Notes: generated from the sequence alone by a model not told the origin. A stretch of 64,000 nucleotides of DNA from Heliopora coerulea (GCA_030142905.1 JASJOG010000003.1:2664001-2728000), one strand, 5' to 3'; positions 43,685 through 55,971 are shown, numbered from the stretch's first letter. Program-made: numbers and translations.

Positions 43685-44121
43685 CCAACAGTCTCACAAG
43701 ACTACACTAACCTGGACGATCTACCATCACCAATACATATATTGAAAACTGTTCATTACGAAGATTCTCAATAGATCGGGAAAACAAAGGTATACTCGCG
43801 ATCCCTATTCTATATCACAAATTATAAACCATGTTATAAATTATAAACATATCGTTGTGGATTCTTTAATCATTTACAATAAAGAAAACATCATATAATG
43901 CTACGGATCACATGTCAAGTTTAAAAGAATAGAAAACTATCATGAAGTATAGCAAACTAATGTGTAGAAGAAAGCCAATAAAAAAGAAGAACATGAGGGG
44001 AAGATGTGCTTACACACTTCATGCAAGAATACCTGTCAACAATTTTTTCATTGTAGATGGATCTCTTTGACACAGTACTATCATAACATTGGTATTGCTT
44101 CCTTTTCCGAGACCAATTCAT

Positions 44122-44470
44122 CCAATTTTATTTCATCTTCGTTATTGTCACTTCTCCTTAATACTAATTTGTCCTTCATTTTCTTTAGTTATTCATCATC
44201 GTTGTTACGAATAATTTGGCTGTCCCTTTTTAATCCAATATATATCACTATTGAAAAGGTGTACTTCTTTATTCTCGATACGCATTTTGATTTACAACAG
44301 TGCTCTCTAACCCAGAAAAGAGCACTTCGAAGTATATATTGATTGAAGGCTAATACGCAATTTCATCTTCGTTATTCTCACTTCTCCTGAATGTTAATTT
44401 GTTCTGGGTCTCTCATCTTTCATTTTCTTTAGTTATTCAGCATTTTTTTTACGAGCAATTTGGCTGTCCC
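44122..44470. repeat. Tandem duplication, about 235-bp period
   Basis: TTTCATCTTCGTTATT.TCAC, CATTTTCTTTAGTTATTCA and AATTTGGCTGTCCC recur in order at 44127/44361, 44177/44422 and 44214/44457. The minus strand is Lys/Arg-rich, so this may be a decayed N-terminal part of the adjacent LINE family. Confidence 0.6.
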
Positions 44471-45180
44471 AAATTTTGCTCCAGGACCTCTTACTTTCTA
44501 TCTCATCAGAGATAATTCTGTTTGTACCAAATTGTTACTTTATATCCTTGTAAAACTTATTTTGCTCTTTAAGAAAAACTCATTAGTGGTGGTACTGTTT
44601 GGTTCTTGTTTCATATCTTCTGACCTTGGACTCTATGTTTCACGTCTTTTATCACAATTACATGTTCTGTTCTATAACTTTAATTTCGTATTTTCTCTCT
44701 AGTATTATATTTTTTCCTGTTGATCGTATTTCGCCCTTCTTTATATGTTCCACTAATCCTACATTTTGACTTAATTTGTTGAGGTCTCTTTGTATCCTCC
44801 TGTCTCTCATTTCGTGTTTTTTTTCGGTCACAGCTTCTCTGTGAGATGCTTATCTCCATTTCCTTTCTCACTTTCATTTTACTCGAGACCTTGCCATTTT
44901 CTCCTACTTCGCCTTTCTTTTCAACAAACTCACTTAGAGCTCTCCTGATTTTTTTCTAAGTCAATCCGTTCTGATCATTGTGATCTGGTGTGACATCATT
45001 TTTTCAATTGATTTAAAGCCTCCTTTCTTGTTATGCCGTATTCGTTCTCTCCCTGTATCTTATCGGAACATAATTTTTGTCTAACAATTTGCTTCGTTGA
45101 TAGCATTCTATGACTACCACATTAACCTCCTTATTCCATATTCGCCTTTAACACTATCTGGATGGCGACCAAGTCTGTGC

Positions 45181-45197
45181 TATTATTATTATTATTT
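45181..45197. repeat. ATT microsatellite at the 3' end of LINE copy A
   Basis: A (TAT)n tract lies directly beside the 3' end of the minus-strand LINE. Confidence 0.8.
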
Positions 45198-45206
45198 TTC
45201 TCAAAT

Positions 45207-45969
45207 TCAGACAGATCTTATGTCATCAAAATTGCAGAAGCGGATCATAACAAATGACCAAGGGTCCTGCAGTTCACACTTCTTACTGCATTTGTAGTAC
45301 CTTCTCAAAATTCTGGCTGTTCCCAAGAGTGCAGTCTTTTGCAGCAACTCAGTTCGAATTTCCACACCAATCTTTGAGAACCACTTTTGGATCTTCTTTG
45401 TTACCACACGAAGGGCTCCAACAACAATTGGAATAACCTCCACTTTGTTCATTTCCCAAAGCTGCATTATTTCAAATTTCAGTGTCTGATATTTATCTTC
45501 CTTCTCGTCTTCTCGTCTTCCTTCTCCGCAACCTTGTCATCTCCTGGTACTGCTATATCAATCAAGAGGCAGTGTTTTCTTTCTTTATCTACCAGTATCA
45601 GATCTGGTCTTCTTGCTATGATGTTCTCATCACATTGGATACTGAAGTCCCAAAGGAGCTTCATTTTTGCACTGCCTTAGGCTTATGCTCGTACCATTTT
45701 TCTGATCTTTCCAGCCCAAACGTCCCACACAATTCCCAATGTACTATGCGTGCAACATTGTCGTGCCTCCACCTGTACTCCTTCTGTGCCAAAATGGTAC
45801 ATGCACTAACTATGTAGCTCACAGTTTCCCCTGCTGCACCACACAATTTGTACAATGGAGAATCTCCCGTGTGGTCAATATTGTATTTAACGTACTTAGT
45901 GCGCATTGCCTGTTCTTGGGCTGCACAGATCAAGGCCTCTATTCCAATTTTCAAATCAGATTTCTTCAT
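45207..45969 (-). pseudogene. LINE A: zinc knuckle and restriction-like endonuclease
   Basis: Overlapping frames hold [20 protein letters not shown], a degraded knuckle (LYKLCG..), then the endonuclease core RRPDLILVDKERKHCLLID and IAVPGDDK. The PD..(12-14)..D residues of the restriction-like fold are present here. It ends with VEVIPIVVGALRVV and LLGTARILRR. Confidence 0.7.
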
Positions 45970-46154
45970 CCAGGCTCATGTGTCTTCTTTGTCAATCCTA
46001 TCTCTGTGTTGCTCTTTTTCCATATCCCGCACAAATTGGTCATGCATTCTTTTCTCTCTCCATACTGTCATCTTGTCTTCTTTGATGTTCTGTTTGAATT
46101 CTTCTTTACTTTGGCAGTTTTCTGTGTCTATTATCCCTACTTGTCTCACTCCAT

Positions 46155-47239
46155 TCAAAATTGTTCTTCACTGTTTTTTATATACCATCCTAGTCCATTT
46201 TCCTCACTTCTTATGCAATACTCGCATCCAATGAGTCCCCTCCCTCCTTTGTTTCTTGGTATATACAGTCTATCTACATCACTGTTCAGATTAAATGCTC
46301 CAGACATCGTCATTTTCTTCCTGGTTTCCCTGTCCAATTCTTTGACCTCATCTTTTGCCCACGTCAGTATACCCGCTCCATATCGTAAAACTGCAACAGC
46401 CCATGTGTTTATTGCAGTGATTTTGTTCCTGCCATTCAATTTCGAGTCCAACACCTGCCCCATTCTCCTGCAGTACTCAGTTGTAAATGCTTCCTTCATT
46501 TCAACCTCCTTAATTTTGTCCATCTCCAAAATCCCAAGGTACTTGTAACCATTCTCTTCTATGTCCTTCATCTCCTGTCCATCAAGGAGCTCTATCCCGT
46601 CAGTTGCAACCGTCTTGCCTCTTTGCATCACCAACACGCCACACTTCCCAATGCTAAACTCCATACCTATATCACTACTAAAAAGATACACTGTATTCAC
46701 CAATGAATCAATCTGATTCTGATTTTTGCCAAACAGCTTGATATCATCCATGAAAAGCAAATGGTTGGTTTTCAGCTTTCTCTCACACAATTCATATCCC
46801 ATTCCAGTTTTTCTCCGTAGTAGTGTAAGCGGTGTCGTGCATAAAACGAAAAGAAGAGGTGAAAGACTATCCCCCTGAAAAATTCTCTTTATATTCACCT
46901 CTCCAAGCACTCTCCCTGCAGAGCTTCGTTGTGTTTTCCATGTTGCCATACTTCTCTTCATGATTTGGGTACATTCTCAGCAATTCCAAATATCTCCATG
47001 CACTCCAATATCCAACTGTGGGGGACAAGGTCATACGCCTTCCGATAATCCACCCACGCCATGGCCACGTTCTTATGTCTCCTCTTACAGTCTTGAAGTA
47101 TTGCCTTATCTATCAGCAATTGATCCTTTGTGCCTTTGCTCCTCCGTCTGCATCCCTTTTGCTCTTCTGGCAGTATGTTTTCAGTGTCCATAAATGTGTA
47201 CATACTCTCAGCTATAATCCCTGTCATTAATTCCCACAT
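46155..47239 (-). pseudogene. LINE A: reverse transcriptase palm
   Basis: Two frames, breaking near 46960, give [19 protein letters not shown], the catalytic [16 protein letters not shown] (motif A), FQGDSLSPLLFVL (motif B) and LLFMDDIKLFGK (motif C with DD). They are followed by the thumb AINTWAVAVLRYGAGILTW and VDRLYIPRNKGGRGLI. Catalytic Asp residues are present, but the frame is broken. Confidence 0.8.
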
Positions 47240-48512
47240 ATTGGCCGAAAGTTGTCAACAGCATTCCCTTTTTCCAGGTCCTTCAAACATAACACAGTCC
47301 TCCCGTAAGTCATCCAACTTGGTATTGGTTTCATACTATTTAATATATCATTGAGTTCAACTGATATTTTACCGTGAAGAGGCGTATACTTTTTTAACCA
47401 ACACCCTTGAACATCATCTGGGCCAGCCCCCTTCCAATTTGGTACTTTACGACACTGGATGTTAACCATTTGCTCTGTAATCAAACTGGGTTTTGTAATG
47501 TGTTTTCCTTTTGTTTTTGATATCAGCCTTGTGCTCCTTCTCCACACTCCAAATGTCTTCTCAAAATTTCTTGCTTTCTTCCGCATCTGGAATTAACCCC
47601 TTTTGCCAAAAATCACCATTAAGTTCTTGATAGAATCTTTTCTGGTCTGTCCTGAACATCCGATTTTGTCTGTATTGAGCTATTCTCTGGTCACACTTTT
47701 TAATTTTTACTGTTTTAGCTGTCAGTCTTTGCTTTAGCTCTTCTAAAACAACATCCAATCCCTTCCTCGCAATTTTGTATCTGCGGTCTAGTTCTTTGTA
47801 CTTCCTTTCATTTTCAGTTGACCTCTGGCTTTTCTTTCAAGTATATTAACATCTTGCCTCAAAATCCTTATGTCTCCTTGAATCCTTCCCTTCCACCATG
47901 GTTCTGTCCTTACCTTCTTTTTGCTCTTCAGTCCCAATGCCTTTGCGATATATGTTGTTCCAGCCCTGATTAAATAATTTATTTCTGTGATATCTCGTAC
48001 TTCTATGTACCGAAGCAACCTATTAACATCGCCCGTTATGTTCTTTAGTCTTCCACTATCCACCTTTTTGAAATCTTTGTAATCTGTGAATTCCCTCGTT
48101 TTCATCATTTCCAAAATTTCTCTGACAGTATTCTGATCCTCCACGCTTATTCATCCATATTTCCAGTATCAATCTCTCTTTCTTCATTTTCTGTCAGCTC
48201 ACATTCACTCCTTTCAAGTCCTACATTTCCATCAATTTCTTCATTCAAATTTTCCTCTTTACCGTTATCAATCTGTATTTTCCTTTTGATCCCTTCCAAT
48301 TCAAGTTGCGTCAACCACCCATTTTTCCTTATTGCCCTCGCCTGATCACAGAGATGCTGCTCAGTTGTTGGAAATAGCCCTCTCTCATTCCACTCCCTGA
48401 GTAATATCTGTCTGTATCCTCTTAGTGGGATACCATTTTCATCAATTGGGTTGCTCCGAAAATAACATTCCATAACAACCATATTCATTTTCGTGGTCCA
48501 CTTTTTTCTCAT
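47227..48512 (-). pseudogene. LINE A: N-terminal part
   Basis: Four frames give KKWTTKMNMVVMECYFRSNP (Myb-like), a basic coil with WWKGRIQGDIRILRQDVNIL, QNRMFRTDQKRFYQELNGDF, then [19 protein letters not shown] (start of RT). A frameshift between about 48500 and 48545 separates it from the start MSITNNVNNGMNRAGTNGEG. Confidence 0.7.
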
Positions 48513-48926
48513 CGCAGTCGCTTGATGACGGTCGGGCCCACCCTGCGGTTCAGTGGGACACCTATGGGCGCGGGACCTTCACCATTGGTTCCAGCCCGGT
48601 TCATGCCATTATTTACATTATTAGTAATGGACATTCCACCCATAAATGAGGCGTGTTTTAGGGTTACCACCAACCAGTATTTTTATCGAGACACCATCTC
48701 TAGGAGGGATATCAACCAAGATTAAAGAGCCCTTCCTACCTTTGAAACTTGGCAGTTTTACCATTGCCCCGTTTGCCATCATTTTCAGAGTTCCTGGTAG
48801 ACCTTCACGGCTACCGTAGCGGCCATGGAGCACGAGGCTCCACCGTACTTCGCCCTGCCAGGCAGTCTCCTACTTGATGTTGCCCGCCGTTGCACGGCTA
48901 GGACGCGGGGTTGGATTTTGCACGGC

Positions 48927-48945
48927 ATTATTATTATTATTATTT
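48927..48945. repeat. ATT microsatellite between LINE copies A and B
   Basis: The tract separates the 5' end of copy A from the 3' end of copy B. Confidence 0.85.
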
Positions 48946-49029
48946 TCTTCTCCGCACGGTTTGCTGTGGATCCGGTATTTATCGGTACCAGCTGTCTACA
49001 ACCAGTAGACTAAGGTGGCACTGTTACGA

Positions 49030-49380
49030 CTAGTTTTCTAGCACTCTTCTTAAAATTCTTGCTGTTCCAAGAAGTGTCGTTTTCTGGATATCCTCAACGT
49101 TCACTGTTATTCCAATCCTCTCAATCCATTGTTCAAACTTTATGCTTACACAGCCCAAGGCTCCAACGACAACTGGAATTACTTCTGCCTTTCTCATTGA
49201 CCTCAGGTTCTTAATCTCTCGTTTCAATGCTTGATACTTTTCTATCTTTTCTGTTTCTTTCTCACCAATTCTGTTGTCTCCTGGTATGGCTACATCGATT
49301 ATTGCACATTTCTTTTCTGCTTTGTCTACTATTACTATATCTGGCTTTCGGTGTTCTATCTGATGGTCGCACTGGATCAT
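49030..49380 (-). pseudogene. LINE B: restriction-like endonuclease
   Basis: 116 codons: QCDHQIEHRKPDIVIVDKAE, then KKCAIIDVAIPGDNRIGEKE (PD..D core intact), then AEVIPVVVGALGCVSIKFEQ and TTLLGTARILRRVLEN at the C-terminus. In the R2/R4 group this domain nicks the target DNA; here the target appears to be ATT repeat. The knuckle between RT and this domain is shifted out of frame. Confidence 0.78.
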
Positions 49381-49507
49381 AAAATCCCAAAGAACTTTTA
49401 CTTTATCCGACTCTACTACTGCCTGGGGGTCATGTTCGTACCACTTGCTCGCTTTTTCTAGATCGTGTTTTCCACATATTTTCCAATGTATAATTCTTGC
49501 TACATTA

Positions 49508-51127
49508 TCATGTCGACTTTTGTACTCTCGTTGCGCAAGTTTTGTGCATTCCCCCGCAAAGTCTGCATAGCGGTGAGTCTACAGATTTATCAATTTTGAA
49601 CTTGATATAGTTAGTTCTTATCGCCTGTTCTTGAGCTGCACATATTAGGGCTTCCGTTTCCGGTTTCAAATCACTCTTTTGTAGCCACCTCCACATCTTT
49701 TTCTTGTCTATATCTTCACTTTTCTTTCTGTTGAACTGTCCATACATTCTCTTACCTATCCATCTTTGTTTTCTTTCTTCGACTTCTCTCCTCTTATACT
49801 GTTGCTTTGGCATACTATCTTCAGTCGTGATAACTACTCTTTCTCTTACTTCAACCAATAAAGGTTCTACTGCATTTTTGATGTACCATCCAACACCGTT
49901 CTCCTCTGATCTAATACTTGACTCACAAATTATCAATCCTCTACCACCTTTTTTTCTCGGCAAATATAACCTGTCTACATTAGGGTGTAAAGCTCCGTAC
50001 ATGGTCAATATTTTTCTCGTTTTTCTATCCAAGCTCTTTATTTCTTGATCGTTCCAGGTAACAATTCCTGCACCATACCTAAGTAATGCGACTGCCCACG
50101 TGTTCACCGCTTGGATTTTGTTTCTGCTATTTAATTTCGACTTCATGACCAACCTCAACCTCCGCACATACTCCTTTTTGAACTTTGATCTCATTTCTTC
50201 TTCCATTAATTTATCTATCTCGAAGATACCCAGGTATTTATATCCCCCTTGTTCAATCACTTTCATTACTTCTCCGTTCGGCAGTACCACTCCATCATTC
50301 TCGGCAATCTTTCCCCTCTTTAGAATTAATACCCCCCACTTCTTAATTCCAAATTCCATGCCGATATCCTTACTGAATAGATGGACCGTCTTCACAAGGG
50401 AGTCGATCTGTGCCTTGCTCTTACCATATAATTTGAGGTCATCCATATACAACAAATGATTGATCTTTTTCTTTCGGCCTTTGAATTCATATCCTGCCTT
50501 CACTTTCCTTAAAATTAGGCTAAGGGGTACCACACAAAGCACGAACAATAGCGGTGGCAAACTATCTCCCTGAAATATACCTCTCCTGATATTTACTTCT
50601 CCTAGTCTCTTTCCACAAGCTAACAATTTTGTTTTCCATTTCGTCATCCTATTACATACAAACTGTTCTACGTTTTTGGCAATTCCAAACATTTTCAAAC
50701 ATTCCTCAATCCATGAATGTGGTACCATGTCGTACGCTTTTTGATAATCTACCCATGCCATTGCTAGGTTAGTGTGTCTTTTTATGCAGTCTTTAAGCAC
50801 CAACTTATCAATGAGCAACTGGTCTTTAGTTCCTCTACATTGTCTTTTGCAGCCTTTCTATTCATTTGTTAGAATTTTGTTGGAATCTAGAAAATCGTAC
50901 ATACTTTCTGCAATAATACCAGTCACAAGCTTCCACATCACTGGCAGACACGATATAGGTCTAAAATTGTCAACAGCGTTGCCTTTTAAGGGGTCTTTTA
51001 CACAAAGCACTGTTCTGCCACATGTCATCCATTCCGGAAGTTCTCCACCTTCATTTAATATCCCCTCCAATTGCTCTGCTATTCTCTGATGGCAAGCTGT
51101 TAATTTCTTAAACCAAAACCCCTGCAC
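49508..51127 (-). pseudogene. LINE B: reverse transcriptase
   Basis: The main frame (49508-50818, 436 codons) has [42 protein letters not shown] and the thumb region [17 protein letters not shown].., ending in [20 protein letters not shown] and a disrupted CRLCGG knuckle. The upstream frame (50858-51127) supplies [20 protein letters not shown] and [14 protein letters not shown]. The two are separated by a stop near 50855. Confidence 0.82.
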
Positions 51128-51148
51128 CCCATCTGACCCGGGCGCTTT

Positions 51149-52411
51149 TCAATTAGGCATCTTTCTGCACTGCATCTCAACCTTAGTTTGGTTAATATGT
51201 AGGTCTTCTTGTCTAGTATGGTCTATATGCTCTTTTAATTCTTGTAACCATTCTGCCCTGTCATTATGTTTCTTTTTGTTGTCCCACATACTTTCCCAAA
51301 ATTTCTTGCTTTCTTCAATGTCAGGTACAATCTTCTCCTGTCTGCTAGCTCCGCTCAATTCTTGATAAACCATCTTCTGATCCACATTGAACATTCTATT
51401 CTGCCGGTATTGCCTTATTCTTTGTTCGTATCTATTTACTTTTGCTTTCTTTGCAATGACCCTTTGCTTTGGCTCTTCCAGCACAATGGTCACACTTTTA
51501 CTTTTGATCTTATATCTTCTCTCCAGCATTTGATACTTCTCTTCTCTTCTTAGTTCTCCCCTTTTTCTTCGTTCTAATACTCCAATGTCTTTTCTTAATC
51601 TTTTGATGTCTCTTTTGATCCTTCTCTTCCACCATGGTTCTCCATTCCTCTTTCCTCTTTTTTCATTCCCAATCCCTAATCTTTCTGCCACATATAAGCC
51701 GACAGCTTTTAGCAATCTGTTTGTTTCTGTGATATTGCTTGTTTTGATGTACTTCATTACCTTATTTGCCCTTTTTGTTTCTTTTAAAACTTTCATCCTA
51801 TCTACTTTCTTTAAATTGCAACTTCTATCATCTTGCTCGTTCATCAGTTCTATAATTCTGTTAACTATGTTTTTCTCCTCTTCTGTGGCTTGTTCAATCT
51901 CATCAGTTACAAGTCTCTCTGCTCCGACGTTCTGCTCTTCCTCTGTATCATCTCTATCTATTCTTATATGCTCTTCTTCAATGTCTGGCTCCCCACTCAA
52001 TTCTTGTTCTGGATTTTGTATCTCTCCATCCGTCTCTTTCTGTAGTACACGTCTCTTTATTTCTTCCAGCTCTACTGTTGTTAACCACTCATTTTTTCTA
52101 ATTGCTCTCGCCTGGTCAGCTAGTCACTGTTCCGTTATAGAGAACAATCCTCTTTCTTGCCACATCCTGTACATCCTTTGGCGATACCCTTGAATTGGTA
52201 TTCCATCATCTGTAAAAGGTCTGCTTAGGAAGAAGCATTCCATAACTATAACATTAACATCCTTTGGCCATTTCAATCTAGTATTTGCAGCAGTAGCATG
52301 ATGACGACCGGGCCAGCGCTGCTGCTCCACTTGGCACCTGCCGGGCGAGACACCTTCACATGAAGTTCCGGTTTCATTTACGCCGTTATTCGGTATATTA
52401 CTTTCTATCAT
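51149..52411 (-). pseudogene. LINE B: N-terminal DNA-binding part
   Basis: Begins MIESNIPNNGVNETGTSCEG, then a Myb-like LKWPKDVNVIVMECFFLSRP. A stop near 52124 separates it from a 283-codon basic, helical region (EPWWKRRIKRDIKRLRKDIG, QNRMFNVDQKMVYQELSG) that leads to the RT. Confidence 0.75.
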
Positions 52412-52597
52412 TTTTCACTCATTAGAGGTTAGTGAGTTTTAGGTTACACCACCACCGGACTACATTTTGTCTGACCTCTCTCTTTTGACCTGCCTGGCAA
52501 GGGTGTCCCTACCAGGAGCCTAAGCTCCCGCCAGTATAGCTCTCAAGATCATTGAGGTACGCAAACCTCCTCACCACACCAAGGTAGTAGTCCTGAG

Positions 52598-52598
52598 G

Positions 52599-52655
<57 letters not shown>
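52598..52655. repeat. Long ATT microsatellite between LINE copies B and C
   Basis: About nineteen uninterrupted ATT units, the longest such tract in the window. Confidence 0.95.
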
Positions 52656-52727
52656 GTCCTTTCTTCATACCAATCAACTCGTGTTGGTGGTTCATAAGGT
52701 TCAGACATCCAACCAAAACCATCGGCC

Positions 52728-53376
52728 TTAAATGTCCAACACTCTTCTAATAATCTTAGCTGTTCCTAAGACACAAGCTTTCTGCGTCAAGTCAACAAGG
52801 TCGTACACTTCGATCCTTGATGCCCAAAGTTTAAAGTTTCTAAGTGTTTCGAGTGCTCCAGTGATAATAGGAATAATACATATCTTTCGAAATTTCCAAA
52901 TCATCATCAATTCCCGTTTGAAGTCTTGGTATTTCTTAATCTTTTCAAATTCTTTTCTTGTCCACTCTACTATCGAACGGGCATGCAACACCTATTATAA
53001 TGCATTCTCGTTTCATTTTGTCGTGTGCTACTATGTCTGGTTTATTGTATTCTATATCATGGTCTGTTTGAATGGAGAAATCCCACATCTTAACGCCATT
53101 TTTCTCTAATACACGTTCAGGGACATGCTCATACTACTTCTCTTGCTGTTGGAAGCTAATTCTCTTACACAATAACTAATGGATCATCAGTGCGACTCTA
53201 TCATGACGCCACAATCTGTATTGCTTTTGTGCTAATTTTGAGCACTCAGCAACTATATGGCTGATTGTTTCTTCTCGCTCTCCACATAATCTGCACATTG
53301 GTGATACATCCTGTTTGTCAATTCTTTTCTTAATAAAGTTTGTTCTTAACGCTTGGTCTTGAGCTGCCATCAACAT
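52728..53376 (-). pseudogene. LINE C: knuckle and defective endonuclease
   Basis: Has a clean CCHC-type knuckle, MCRLCGEREETISHIVAECS, with the right spacing. The endonuclease core follows in another frame: NKPDIVAHDKMKRECIIIGV then ACPFD. The Asp that A and B show in I-I-D-(V/I)-A is Gly here, which should abolish activity. Confidence 0.68.
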
Positions 53377-53393
53377 CCTCTCGCCCTCTTTCT

Positions 53394-54989
53394 TCAGTGT
53401 CCCTTTTTTCCAACCAATTCCATGCAGCTATCCTTGTTCTTAATTTCTTCAGTTGTTCTCTCAAATTGACTGTGTGATGTCTTCTTGTATTGTGTCTTTT
53501 GCTTATCATATATCTCTTTCTTTGCAGCGCCTTCCCCGAGTGTCTTCTCATCTTTGACTGCCATTAGTAATCTTTCGTTGATTTTCTCTACATAGTTGTA
53601 AAGGCTATTCGTTTCCGTATCTGCACAGTCTTCGACGCTTATCATGCCCCTTCCTCCTTCAGCTCTCTTCTTATAAAGTCTGTCAACATTGGCTTTGTGA
53701 TGCAGAGCTCTATTCATGTTCATCAGTTTTCTTTTCCTGTCAGTATTTCTTAGTTCTTCTTTTGTCCACTTTATTATCCCGGCCCCGTACCTAATCACGG
53801 CAACAGCCCTCACGTTTATGGCATTTATGGTGTTTCCTCCGTTTAGCTTCGATCTTAGTATTTTTCTAACTCTTCTGATGTATTCCTTTGTGACGATTTC
53901 CTTCATCTCAGTATGCTTAACCTCATCTACTTCTAACATCCCGAGATATTTATGTCCATCCCCTTCGTCAAGACCTTTAATACTCTGTCCATCCGGTAAC
54001 TTAATTCCTTCACAGTAGTGGAATTTTTCTCGCTTCATGATAAGGACAGCACACTTGTTTATACCGAACTCCATGCCTATATCTTGGCTGACCACCCGAA
54101 CCGTATTTACCAGACCATCCACTTGCCTCTCGCTTATGCAATATAGCTTTAAATCGTCCATAAACAATAAATGGTTGGACTACACCCTTTCCTCCAGCTA
54201 GATCATACCCAGCTTTAACATTTCGCAGAACCATTGTCTAGGGTATTAGGGCCAGTACAAACAACAATGGTGACAAGCTGTCTCCTTGAAATATTTCCCT
54301 TCTCATTTTCACTCTGACTAAATTGGTTCCCCCAGATGTTAAATCAGTACACCATTTCTCTATACTTTTGTTCAAAACTCCTTTAATGTTAACTGCAACT
54401 CTGAATATAGTCAAACACTTCTTAATCCAAGGATGCGGCACCATATCGTATGCTTTGTTATAGTCAATCCAAGTTATTCCCAGTCCTCTTTGTCTTTTGC
54501 AATTTCTTATCATGCGGTCTATAAGATACTGGTCCTTCGTTCCTCGAGATTTTCTCCTACATCCTTTCTGTTCCATTGGCAAAAGCTGTTCTTTCTCTAG
54601 ATGGTTATAGATTTCGTCAGCTAAAATGCCAGGGAACAGTTTCCAGATTATTGGGAACCACGTGATGGGTCTGTAATTATTAACTGCGTTTCCTTTCTCT
54701 TTGTCTTTCTGAATTAGAACTGTTCTGCCAACGGTAAGCCATTCAGGCGTTTGGGCACTCTCTAAACAGATTTGAAGTTGTCTCACTAATCATTCGTGAC
54801 ATCCAACAAAGTTTTCAGCCAATAACTGTGCAATCCATCTAGCACTGGTGCTTTCCAGTTTGGCATTTTTCTCAACTGTTTTCTCACTTTCTCTAACTTC
54901 ATCTTTATGTCTTCTTGTCGTTTAATGTTACTTAATTCATTTTCAATTCCGTGCAACCATCTTGCATTATCATTATGTACAGCAGACAC
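53394..54989 (-). pseudogene. LINE C: reverse transcriptase
   Basis: Frames 54786-54989, 54238-54786 and 53394-54167 give [53 protein letters not shown] (motif A), FQGDSLSPLLFVL (motif B) and MFMDDLKLY (motif C), followed by NVRAVAVIRYGAGIIKW. Broken in at least two places. Confidence 0.78.
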
Positions 54990-55347
54990 ATTCCAAATTT
55001 TGTTCCAAAATTCCCTGCTTTCTTGTGCTTCTGGTATCTCATCACTTGTTCTCTTCTGGTTCCCTATTCGTTCAAATAATCTCTTTTGGTGTCACTGATA
55101 CATTCGATTTTGTCGGTACTGTTCCCCTCTACTGCCATACCTTCTTATCTTTGCAGCCGTTGCAGTAATCGTTTACTTAAGTTCTTCTGTAACAACTCCT
55201 ATTCCTTTCTTCTTTACATTATATGTCCTTTCCAGTTGTTCTTTCAAACCATTGTTACGAAGTGCCTGCGTCTTCCACTTTTCTAGTCAACTAACACCTT
55301 TTCTTAACTTCGCGACTTTGCCATTTAGCCTTCTTCTCCATGCTGGT

Positions 55348-55632
55348 TCAGTATGCATTCTGACTTCCTACTTTTTTACACCCAACTATCTCTCTCCATA
55401 TGTTCATCATTCTGCTGCGGTACCCTTTTTTTGACGGATAACTTTTGTAGAAGCATTTCATTACAAGCTTGTTCACTTCCTTAGTCCATTTCTTCCTTAC
55501 AGTCATAGGACGACGACCGAAGTCTGCCTGCGCGCGCACAGAACAACTGCCAGGTGCGAAGCCTTCTCTGTCCGTTCCAGCCTCGTTTACGCCGTTTTCT
55601 GATAAATTATCATTTGACATTTTTTCACTCAT
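55348..55632 (-). pseudogene. LINE C: N-terminal Myb-like part
   Basis: MSEKMSNDNLSENGVNEAGT, then RKKWTKEVNKLVMKCFYKSY. It aligns with the N-termini of copies A and B (NGVNEAGT/NGVNETGT; W-K-VN--VM-CF). Confidence 0.7.
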
Positions 55633-55794
55633 AAGAGGTATTGGATTTTAGGTTACACAACCATTGGTGTTATTTGTTGAGACACCATCTCTAGGAGGGG
55701 TGCTCGGAGAACCAAGCTAAAGAGTCACCTCTTGCCCATGAGGCAGACTTTATCTCCCGCCGGCCGCCAGCCCGGTATTTCAAGGCCTCGGGGG

Positions 55795-55816
55795 CATTAT
55801 TATTATCATTATTATA
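55795..55816. repeat. ATT/ATC microsatellite at the 5' end of LINE C
   Basis: A short interrupted ATT tract closes the LINE array. Confidence 0.8.
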
Positions 55817-55915
55817 GTAAAGTAACCCTGTTGGATTAACTATTAGCAGGCCATTCCTTCACCCTTAGGCACTTCAGGTAAGGGTTCAGGCTAACAAAAT
55901 TTGGTAGCTCGTTAT

Positions 55916-55971
55916 TTAGTTATTGTTATTATTATTATCATTATCATTATTATCATTATCATTATTATTAC
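55916..55971. repeat. ATT/ATC compound microsatellite
   Basis: ATT and ATC units lie on the left side of a roughly 370-bp non-coding insert. Confidence 0.85.

Larger units (their letters stand above)
43130..43740 (+). mobile_element. Penelope-like element 3' relic
   Basis: It contains a GIY-YIG endonuclease remnant, then a hammerhead-like motif, then a terminal segment (GTTACCAACAGTCTCAC.. to GATCTACCATCACCAATAC). That segment occurs inverted upstream at 43140-43205. Inverted terminal segments flanking the 3' end are a usual feature of Penelope-like elements. The reverse transcriptase part is missing. Confidence 0.65.
45198..48926 (-). mobile_element. LINE copy A, RT plus restriction-like endonuclease
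   Basis: A full-length-looking non-LTR retrotransposon on the minus strand, 3.7 kb, bounded by ATT tracts on both sides. From its 5' end it has an N-terminal MNRAGTNGEGP region, a Trp-containing Myb-like DNA-binding stretch, a Lys/Arg-rich coil, reverse transcriptase, a CCHC-like knuckle and a C-terminal restriction-like endonuclease. That order is typical of the R2/R4 group. Insertion in TAA/ATT repeats recalls the Dong elements of the R4 clade, so I place it near them by inference. Many frameshifts. Confidence 0.75.
48946..52597 (-). mobile_element. LINE copy B, best preserved
   Basis: Same structure and orientation as copy A, 3.65 kb, between ATT tracts at 48927-48945 and 52598-52655. It has the longest open frames of the three copies (436 and 283 codons). 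RT and endonuclease catalytic residues are all visible, but frame breaks near 49505, 50850, 51140 and 52080 show it is no longer autonomous. Confidence 0.78.
52656..55794 (-). mobile_element. LINE copy C, most diverged
   Basis: Same layout, 3.1 kb, between ATT tracts at 52598-52655 and 55795-55816. It is shorter in the coiled region between the N-terminal part and RT, and one acidic endonuclease residue is changed. Sequence differs clearly from A and B, so it is a separate lineage rather than a recent duplicate. Confidence 0.75.

Noticed and set aside
45739..46548. 269-codon plus-strand open frame over the LINE array
   Set aside because: It is the antisense shadow of the LINE A reverse transcriptase and knuckle region; no motifs of its own.
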